Shown here: positions 7,556 through 12,280 of the stretch, one piece after another | Layout of the letters: each line of letters opens with the position of its first letter | How positions within the stretch are numbered: the first letter of the stretch is position 1 | Assembly (NCBI GenBank): GCA_037147395.1 | Contig: JBAWVG010000042.1 | Location: 1 to 12,280 of the forward strand | Source of the DNA: VFJL01 sp037147395 | GTDB lineage: Bacteria > Pseudomonadota > Gammaproteobacteria > Burkholderiales > Nitrosomonadaceae | Length of the DNA: 12,280 nucleotides | Reading direction: 5' to 3' | Made by a program: the position numbers and the translations under genes | Notes under the pieces: model-generated | The model's database searches: none | Seen by the model: the letters and a program-made list of their open reading frames with translations, nothing else | Told to the model about the DNA's origin: nothing

Positions 7556-9852
7556 ATCCGTCCCTCCGCCACGGTGAGTGTGATGTCTTGACGATGCAGC
7601 TCATCCTCAGTATCGATATTACGAGCTTGAGCCTGATAAAGGTTGAAATAATGACCTGCTTGCGCCATCAGCTCATCATGATTACCCACCTCAACAATGC
7701 TGCCACGATCCAGCACAATCAGACGGTTGGCATCGCGTAAGGTGGATAGACGGTGAGCGATGGCGATGGTCGTTCTACCCCGAACTAGATTATCGAGCGC
7801 CTTTTGAATCTCTTTCTCAGTGGTCGTATCAACGGAGGAGGTGGCCTCATCCAGGATCAGAATTCGTGGGTCGATGAGGAGTGCACGTGCAATTGAAATC
7901 CGTTGTCGCTCACCGCCTGAGAGAGACTGACCACGCTCTCCGGCAAGTGAGTCATAGCCGTGGGGCAGTCGCAGAATGAACTCGTGAGCATGGGCTGCTC
8001 GAGCGGCGGCAACGATCTCGCTACGCGTCGCATCGGGCTTGCCGTAGGCGATATTCTCTGCGATCGTACCGAAAAAGAGGAAGGGCTCCTGCAGCACGAG
8101 CCCGACATGTTTGCGGTACTCGGCCACAGGCAAGGAACGAATGTCCACCCCATCAATCAGGATTGCACCCTCTGTGACATCGTAGAACCGGCAGATCAGG
8201 TTGACCAGCGTACTCTTGCCAGAACCGCTATGACCGACTAGGCCCACCATCTCACCCGGCTCAATCGTGACGCTGATATCGCGTGTCACACTCCGAGTCC
8301 CGTACCGGAAACCGACACCCCGTAACTCGATCCGTCCCGTGACGGTCGGTAGGTGGACCGGGTTCGCGGGCTCTGGAACACTGGAAGTCTGGTCAAGAAT
8401 CTCAAAAATACGTTTGGTTCCGGCTGCTGCCTTCTGGGTGAATGAGACGATCCGGCTCATCGAGTCCAGTCTCAGATAGAATCGGCTGATATAGGCCAGA
8501 AAGGCGGTGAGTACACCGACGGTGATCGCATCCTTTGAGACTTGCCAGATCCCAAAGACCCAAACCACGAGTAATCCAATCTCGGTGAGAAGTGTTACGG
8601 TCGGAGTGAAGAGGGACCAGATTCGGTTCACCCGATCATTGACCTCAAGGTTGTGTTGGTTTGTTGCGCGGAAGCGTGATGCTTCGCGTTTTTCTTGTGC
8701 AAATGCCTTGACCACCCGCATCCCGGGGATGGTGTCGGCAAGTACATTAGTCACCTCTGCCCAGATACGATCGACCTTCTCAAATCCAGTACGAAGCCTG
8801 TCCCGAACCACGTGAATCAGCCAAGCGATGATGGGCAATGGCAGCAGTGTCACCAGGGCCAGCCAAGGATTGATCGAAACCAGGATGGCCGCTGTCATGA
8901 TGATCATCAACATGTCGGTGGCAAAATCGAGCAAGTGAAGAGAGATGAAGATGTTGATACGATCTGTTTCAGAGCCAATCCGGGCCATCAGATCGCCCGT
9001 CCTCTTGCCACCGAAATACTCTTGTGAAAGCTTCAGGAGATGTTCATAAGTGGCGGTACGTAGATCAGCGCCGATACGTTCTGAGACCAGTGCAAGGACG
9101 TAGGTCCTAGCCCACCCAAGAGCCCATGCAAGTACTGCAGCACCGAATAGACCGGAGAGGTAGAGGGTCACCAGATCATTATCGATCGGTTTGCCATTCT
9201 GATAGGGGATCAATACATTATCCATCAGTGGCATGGTCATGTAGGGGGGAACCAAGGTTGCTGCTGTACTTCCCAGGGTCAACAGAAATCCACCGAGCAG
9301 TCGCCACCTGTAGGGTCTCGCGAATCGCCACAGTCGAAATAGCGTCCATGTTGAAGGGGGAGTATTGATTTCCCGGTTGCAGAGTGAGCATTCCTCCTGT
9401 CCAGGCGGGAGAGGGCTATCAATGACGCTGTGGCATTTAGGGCACAGGACTTGACTGGATAATGGAGGGAGTGCCCCGGTGAGGTGATAGCCGAGTTGAT
9501 CCATGAACCGCTCGATCAGGCGGCTCGCTGAGGTGTCATTGATGAGGGTATACCGCCACCGAGTAAGGAGTGAATCTGCATCCGAAAGCTCGAGGCTGCC
9601 GATGCCTGCATGATCGCGTCGGGTCAGTATCAGACCCTGTCGGTAGCTCCATTCCTGCCAGGATGCATCTGTCGACGGTTTAGATAATAAACGTCGGTTG
9701 GTTACAATCACCAATCCTGAAGAAAAATGTAGCCTGTCATCAAGATCCGTCTCGAGCCAGGAGAGTACCTCTTCACCATCGGTCAGTTGCAGCTTGACTT
9801 GGTCAAGCCAGGATGGAGGTAGATCAGATAAAGAGAGGGTCGTCGATTGCAT
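7552..9852 (-). CDS. ABC transporter (fused membrane and ATPase domains) with N-terminal extension and zinc ribbon
   Basis: The 766-residue protein has three parts. Residues 1-135 form an extension with a PH-like strand pattern (LHFSSGLVIVTNRRLLSK, 41-58). A probable zinc ribbon follows, CPKC at 137-140 and CSLC at 155-158. An exporter-type transmembrane domain covers about 180-475, with six segments starting near residue 183, the EYFGGKRTGDLMARI coupling region (278-292), and KAFAQEKRE (382-390). The ATPase domain (about 505-740) is complete: Walker A GHSGSGKST (540-548), Q-loop Gln588, signature LSGGERQR (644-651), Walker B ILILDEA (664-670) and His700. It should work as a homodimeric exporter or flippase in the inner membrane. 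The substrate is unknown; the company of cphA genes and DUF1854 suggests a role tied to cyanophycin. The start has no ribosome site of its own and overlaps the stop of a small upstream ORF (TAATG). General ABC call is certain. Confidence 0.95.
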   Translation of the reverse strand: MQSTTLSLSDLPPSWLDQVKLQLTDGEEVLSWLETDLDDRLHFSSGLVIVTNRRLLSKPSTDASWQEWSYRQGLILTRRDHAGIGSLELSDADSLLTRWRYTLINDTSASRLIERFMDQLGYHLTGALPPLSSQVLCPKCHSVIDSPLPPGQEECSLCNREINTPPSTWTLFRLWRFARPYRWRLLGGFLLTLGSTAATLVPPYMTMPLMDNVLIPYQNGKPIDNDLVTLYLSGLFGAAVLAWALGWARTYVLALVSERIGADLRTATYEHLLKLSQEYFGGKRTGDLMARIGSETDRINIFISLHLLDFATDMLMIIMTAAILVSINPWLALVTLLPLPIIAWLIHVVRDRLRTGFEKVDRIWAEVTNVLADTIPGMRVVKAFAQEKREASRFRATNQHNLEVNDRVNRIWSLFTPTVTLLTEIGLLVVWVFGIWQVSKDAITVGVLTAFLAYISRFYLRLDSMSRIVSFTQKAAAGTKRIFEILDQTSSVPEPANPVHLPTVTGRIELRGVGFRYGTRSVTRDISVTIEPGEMVGLVGHSGSGKSTLVNLICRFYDVTEGAILIDGVDIRSLPVAEYRKHVGLVLQEPFLFFGTIAENIAYGKPDATRSEIVAAARAAHAHEFILRLPHGYDSLAGERGQSLSGGERQRISIARALLIDPRILILDEATSSVDTTTEKEIQKALDNLVRGRTTIAIAHRLSTLRDANRLIVLDRGSIVEVGNHDELMAQAGHYFNLYQAQARNIDTEDELHRQDITLTVAEGRI

Positions 9853-10022
9853 TAACTGGAGAGCAAGGGGGTGAGTATGTAGGCGATTTTAAAATGTAGG
9901 GGAGAGGCCAAGTGCCCATTGCAGAAATGATGCAGTTCCCAGTAAAGATCATTCTGATATGCTTCACAATGGTACTCCAGAAAAGACCTTGATGGATTAG
10001 AGTGTAGTCGGTGGTGGATCAT
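9852..10022 (-). CDS. Possible 56-residue small ORF or leader peptide upstream of the ABC transporter
   Basis: An ATG at 10022 is preceded at nine bases by GAGGAG (10032-10037), one of the better ribosome sites in the window. The frame runs 56 codons to a TAA that shares its last base with the transporter's ATG (TAATG). The transporter itself lacks a Shine-Dalgarno sequence, because the bases before it are C-rich, so reinitiation after this ORF would explain its translation. The peptide is rich in His and Tyr (for example SFLEYHCEAYQNDLYWELHH) with a hydrophobic tail, and I recognise no family. The same frame is open upstream to a TTG at 10088, but that start lacks a good ribosome site. It may be a real small protein, a regulatory leader, or chance. 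Confidence 0.4.
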   Translation of the reverse strand: MIHHRLHSNPSRSFLEYHCEAYQNDLYWELHHFCNGHLASPLHFKIAYILTPLLSS

Positions 10023-10031
10023 ATGCCGAGT

Positions 10032-10037
10032 CTCCTC
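10032..10037 (-). promoter_or_regulatory. Ribosome binding site of the small ORF upstream of the ABC gene
   Basis: GAGGAG on the minus strand lies nine bases before the ATG at 10022. It matters because it favours that ATG over the upstream TTG and provides the only evident ribosome entry site before the ABC transporter gene. Confidence 0.45.
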
Positions 10038-10151
10038 GTGTATTCTGATATGGCGATATAACGCGCAGAAACTGATCCGGCATGACAAAAAAGTTTGCTA
10101 CTATTGTCGATGGAGCTGTCTATCAGTTATTTTAACTACAGGTAAATTGAT

Positions 10152-10727
10152 CTGGCCACCCGACAGGAGCTTTCCGATTTTCTGACTGAGACTGAGCGAC
10201 GTGCCTATAAGCAGGCACTTTTTGCGGTACGGGATGAGCACGTCGCGCTGGATATCGTTCAGGACTCGATGATGAAGCTCACTGAAAAGTATGCGGCTAA
10301 TCCCCCAGAGGAGTTGCCGCTTCTATTCCAGCGGATTGTTCAAAATACCATACGAGACTACTACCGCCGGCAGAAGACTCGATCATTATGGACGACACTA
10401 TTCTCATCATTTACACCCAGCAGTCGGGAGAAAGAGAACGAAGATTATGATCTGCTGGAGACCTTGCAGGTAAAAACGGATTCTAACTTTGGGAAGGACC
10501 CTCATGAGCAATTAGAGCAGTCGCAACTCATTGGTTTTATTGAAGAGGCAATAAAAACTCTTCCTGCACGTCAACGTGAAGCCTTCCTTCTGCGTTACTG
10601 GGAGGAAATGAATGTGGAAGATACTGCCGCGATCATGGAATGCTCGGAGGGGAGTGTGAAGACTCATTGCTCCCGTGCAACCCATGCCTTGGCTGCCATA
10701 CTTAAAAAGAAAGGAGTCTCGCTATGA
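10152..10727 (+). CDS. RNA polymerase sigma factor, ECF-like, probable CTG start
   Basis: The product is a sigma factor of about 191 residues with regions 2 and 4 only, so ECF-like. Region 2 runs from AYKQALFAVRDEHVALDIVQ (about 18-37) through LLFQRIVQNTIRDYYRRQK (57-75). Region 4 has LPARQREAFLLRYWEEMNVE followed by the helix-turn-helix CSEGSVKTHCSRATHAL near the C-terminus. The first ATG in frame (10269) falls inside region 2, at residue 40, and would remove conserved sequence. Upstream, the frame is open back to TAA 10143-10145 and contains no ATG, GTG or TTG; only ATT 10146 and CTG 10152 could start it. CTG gives a family-like N-terminus (MATRQELSDFL) and has AGG nine bases upstream (10140-10142). 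A frameshift or base error is the alternative. It overlaps the DUF3619 gene (ATGA), which probably encodes its membrane partner. Confidence 0.9.
   Translation: MATRQELSDFLTETERRAYKQALFAVRDEHVALDIVQDSMMKLTEKYAANPPEELPLLFQRIVQNTIRDYYRRQKTRSLWTTLFSSFTPSSREKENEDYDLLETLQVKTDSNFGKDPHEQLEQSQLIGFIEEAIKTLPARQREAFLLRYWEEMNVEDTAAIMECSEGSVKTHCSRATHALAAILKKKGVSL
10711..10716 (+). promoter_or_regulatory. Ribosome binding site of the DUF3619 gene
   Basis: AAGGAG lies seven bases before the ATG at 10724, inside the end of the sigma factor gene. It fixes the start of the DUF3619 gene at the ATGA overlap. Confidence 0.75.
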
Positions 10728-11101
10728 ACGAACCTGAACTCGGAAAAAAAGTTGCTCGACTGCTAAATCAGGGGCTGGATGATATCGGGCAAGATACGCT
10801 CAACCGCTTGCAATCGGCGCGGAGAAGTTCTCTTGAGAGCTATCAAATGAGCGAGTCTAGGATTGTTACGGGAGGCGGTACGGCTGCACAGAGTGGACAT
10901 GGGTGGCACTTTAATCCCGGCAAGGTATTGTCGTTATTTGCATTGTTGCTCGCTCTAGCGGGTGTTGCTTACTGGCAGGACCCGATACAACAAGGTAGCG
11001 ATATCGCGGACTTGGACATTATGCTGCTGAGCGATGAATTGCCAGTTGATGCTTATCTCGATGATGAGTTTGGTGAATGGCTAGACCACTCCTGGCAGTA
11101 G
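10724..11101 (+). CDS. DUF3619 family single-pass membrane protein
   Basis: The 125-residue protein has a basic, helical cytoplasmic part (ARLLNQGLDDIGQDTLNRLQ, 11-30, then ARRSS), one membrane helix (about 67-84, VLSLFALLLALAGVAYW) and an acidic C-terminal tail (IADLDIMLLSDELPVDAYLD, 94-113). This matches DUF3619, found next to a sigma factor in Betaproteobacteria. The layout, a cytoplasmic helix pair plus one membrane helix directly after a sigma gene and translationally coupled to it, resembles an anti-sigma factor, but I see no zinc-binding His/Cys motif and the function is inference. It overlaps the next gene by 25 bases. Confidence 0.85.
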   Translation: MNEPELGKKVARLLNQGLDDIGQDTLNRLQSARRSSLESYQMSESRIVTGGGTAAQSGHGWHFNPGKVLSLFALLLALAGVAYWQDPIQQGSDIADLDIMLLSDELPVDAYLDDEFGEWLDHSWQ

Positions 11102-11493
11102 CCATTTGGCTATGCCTATTGGTTCCTACCCATGTCTTAGCTGAGAGTGGGGGGCCTTCTTGGGTACGTCTTGATTCTCAGCAAAAGCAAATCCTAGCAC
11201 CCCTCTCGCAGGACTGGAATGGGATGGAAGTTGCCAGAAAGAATAAGTGGCTGACCATCGCAAAACGGTATCCAAGCCTGTCATCCATTGAGCAGCAGAG
11301 GATCCAGTCCCAGATGCGTGAGTGGGCTTTATTGACTGCTGATCAGCGTGTCAAGGTTCGTGAGAAATACAAGAATATTAAGCAGCTCCCTCCTGAGAAG
11401 CACCATGAGATCAAGCATAAATGGCGTGAATATGAACAGCAGAAAGAAGAGCAGAAGAAGGCTGCAAGCAATCTGGATAAGGAACCAGACTAA
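11077..11493 (+). CDS. DUF3106 family secreted (periplasmic) protein
   Basis: The 138-residue protein begins with a signal peptide: MARPLL, a hydrophobic core to about residue 17, and a likely cleavage after VLA at 20-22. The mature part is charged and helical, with LDSQQKQILAPLSQDW (32-47), KWLTIAKRYPSLSSIEQQRI (57-76), EWALLTADQRVKVREKYKN (82-100) and a Lys/Glu/Gln-rich C-terminal helix. This is DUF3106. The repeated L-x-x-x-Q elements (LDSQQ, LSSIEQQ, LTADQR) recall the LTxxQ motif of Spy/CpxP periplasmic chaperones; that similarity is my reading, not an established homology. The ATG lies inside the DUF3619 gene in another frame, so translation is probably coupled. It completes the sigma-DUF3619-DUF3106 operon, suggesting an envelope-related response. 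Confidence 0.87.
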   Translation: MARPLLAVAIWLCLLVPTHVLAESGGPSWVRLDSQQKQILAPLSQDWNGMEVARKNKWLTIAKRYPSLSSIEQQRIQSQMREWALLTADQRVKVREKYKNIKQLPPEKHHEIKHKWREYEQQKEEQKKAASNLDKEPD

Positions 11494-11894
11494 TCTCTTA
11501 TTCTGAAGTTTATCTGTTTTATCAAGCCATTGATGGTCGTTTGGTGTATGCATTTCCCCTAAGGCACTTCATGTAGCAATCTCCACCCTAGCACTTTGAG
11601 CGGTTGGTGATTAAGGTGCCCTGAAGGTGCTCTTCCGCCAATTGCACCTGTTCTACAGTTGGGTTATTCGAGTCTACCTCCCTAGCGAAGCCTGTCTTAT
11701 GAATTCACCACTGGAATTTCTCAGTGCCCATCTCGTAGGGAAATGCTGACACAGCAGTTCTATACCCTTATGTAACGACCATTTTAAAAGTGACATACTT
11801 CAAAAATAAGAATCATCATTAAATGAAATACAAATTGACGACTCTGGTATGTCGGTGAATATGCAAATTGCTAACAACGGTTGGGAGATGGACT
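11494..11894. other. Intergenic region of about 400 bp with no recognisable gene
   Basis: No reading frame here has a start, ribosome site and length that would support a gene. The longest plausible stretch is a startless minus-strand frame of 38 codons (11588-11704), which I cannot relate to any family. A-T content rises after about 11760. No clear terminator hairpin follows the DUF3106 stop. The region may contain decayed sequence at the junction between the conserved operon and an AT-rich segment. Confidence 0.5.
11835..11863 (+). promoter_or_regulatory. Candidate sigma-70 promoter for the right-edge gene
   Basis: TTGACG (11835-11840) matches five of six -35 bases. At 17 bases spacing, AATATG (11858-11863) is only a weak -10. 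The position, about 30 bases before the ATG at 11895 and within AT-rich DNA, fits a promoter. A better -10 would be needed to be sure. Confidence 0.35.
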
Positions 11895-12280
11895 ATGAGC
11901 CATCGTATTAAGATGATCTGTGTGATTAACCCAGATCAATTTAAGTGGGAGAATGTAATTAAGGAACACTATCTATCTGGTTTACTTGATTCGGATCTCC
12001 ACGATATAACACTGGGATTAGCAGAACCTACAGTTCCGAGAAATGCACATGAAGAGTTCTGCCGAGTTATAGATAATTTGAAGATTCTCGATCTGTCATA
12101 CGAGGATGATCGAGATACTTTCTGTAGGATCATAGAAGAACACTTGGGCGATCTCCAGTTTCTTTTACAAGATGGAAATCTGTATGGATTTGGAGAGTTG
12201 TATGAGATGGGAGAGAAGGGGATTGTACGAATTACAGGAGGAGGAAAAAGAATCATCCTAGTTGATTATCAGTCTATAAA
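11895..12280 (+). CDS. Unknown AT-rich gene, 3' end outside window
   Basis: The frame is open for 128 codons from ATG 11895 to the window edge, with a ribosome site GGGAG (11883-11887) seven bases upstream. The product begins MSHRIKMICVINPDQFKWE, continues with an acidic helical part (EEFCRVIDNLKILDLSYEDD, then DTFCRIIEEHLGDLQFLLQD) and a GITGGGK-like turn (RITGGGKRIILVDYQSI) at the visible end. It has no signal peptide or membrane segment. I recognise no family. Codon use is AT-rich (many ATA, TTA, GAT, AGA) compared with the other genes, suggesting acquired DNA. Open frames on the opposite strand here are shadows of this one. Confidence 0.7.
   Translation, partial: MSHRIKMICVINPDQFKWENVIKEHYLSGLLDSDLHDITLGLAEPTVPRNAHEEFCRVIDNLKILDLSYEDDRDTFCRIIEEHLGDLQFLLQDGNLYGFGELYEMGEKGIVRITGGGKRIILVDYQSI

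Noticed and set aside
10104..10133. Possible promoter before the sigma factor gene (TTGTCG, 18 bases, TATTTT).
   Set aside because: Both hexamers match only four of six bases and the start would fall almost on the ribosome site; too weak to list as a feature.
11588..11704. Minus-strand open stretch of 38 codons with coding-like composition (TGFAREVDSNNPTVEQ region).
   Set aside because: It has no start codon or ribosome site, is bounded by stops on both sides, and I could not match it to a transposase or other family; it may be chance or decayed sequence.
11969..12256. Minus-strand open frame of 95 codons at the right edge.
   Set aside because: It lies opposite the plus-strand frame starting at 11895, which has a proper ribosome site and protein-like composition; the minus frame is rich in Ser/Arg/Pro, as expected for a shadow.

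Overview
The window looks like chromosomal DNA of a betaproteobacterium. The clearest clue is the three-gene block at the right: a sigma factor, a DUF3619 membrane protein and a DUF3106 periplasmic protein, an arrangement I associate with Betaproteobacteria. The tandem pair of cyanophycin synthetase genes points the same way. Base composition is moderate for most of the window and turns AT-rich near the right end. Genus or species cannot be assigned from the sequence alone.

Layout. Positions 1-903 (+) hold the C-terminal half of the Hsp90-type chaperone htpG, cut by the window edge. Facing it is a long minus-strand block, read from about 10.0 kb down to 0.93 kb. In transcription order it holds a possible 56-codon small ORF, an ABC transporter with an unusual N-terminal extension, a DUF1854 protein, a 175-bp gap with a possible internal promoter and a hairpin, a cyanophycin synthetase-like protein lacking its C-terminal domain (CphA'), a full-length cyanophycin synthetase (CphA), and an acyltransferase-3 family membrane protein. 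Most junctions overlap by 1-4 bases or are very short, so this is probably one or two operons for making the Asp/Arg storage polymer cyanophycin. Divergently, on the plus strand, lies the sigma factor-DUF3619-DUF3106 operon (10152-11493). It is followed by about 400 bp with no recognisable gene, and then by an AT-rich unknown gene running off the right edge (11895 onward).

How the genes may work together. CphA should polymerise Asp and Arg through its ATP-grasp and Mur-ligase domains. CphA' and CphA appear to have decayed in complementary ways. CphA' keeps a canonical N-terminal domain, including an HxxEH motif, but has lost signature motifs of both ligase domains and the whole C-terminal lid. 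CphA keeps both ligase domains but has a degenerate N-terminal domain (HxxEI). This suggests one split synthase in which CphA' supplies a primer-processing or scaffold function. The ABC transporter and DUF1854 protein are translationally coupled and belong to families that, as I recall, accompany cyanophycin genes; their substrate is unknown. No cyanophycinase or isoaspartyl dipeptidase gene is in the window. The sigma factor gene has no ATG, GTG or TTG at its family-like N-terminus and probably starts at CTG, or else carries a sequence error.
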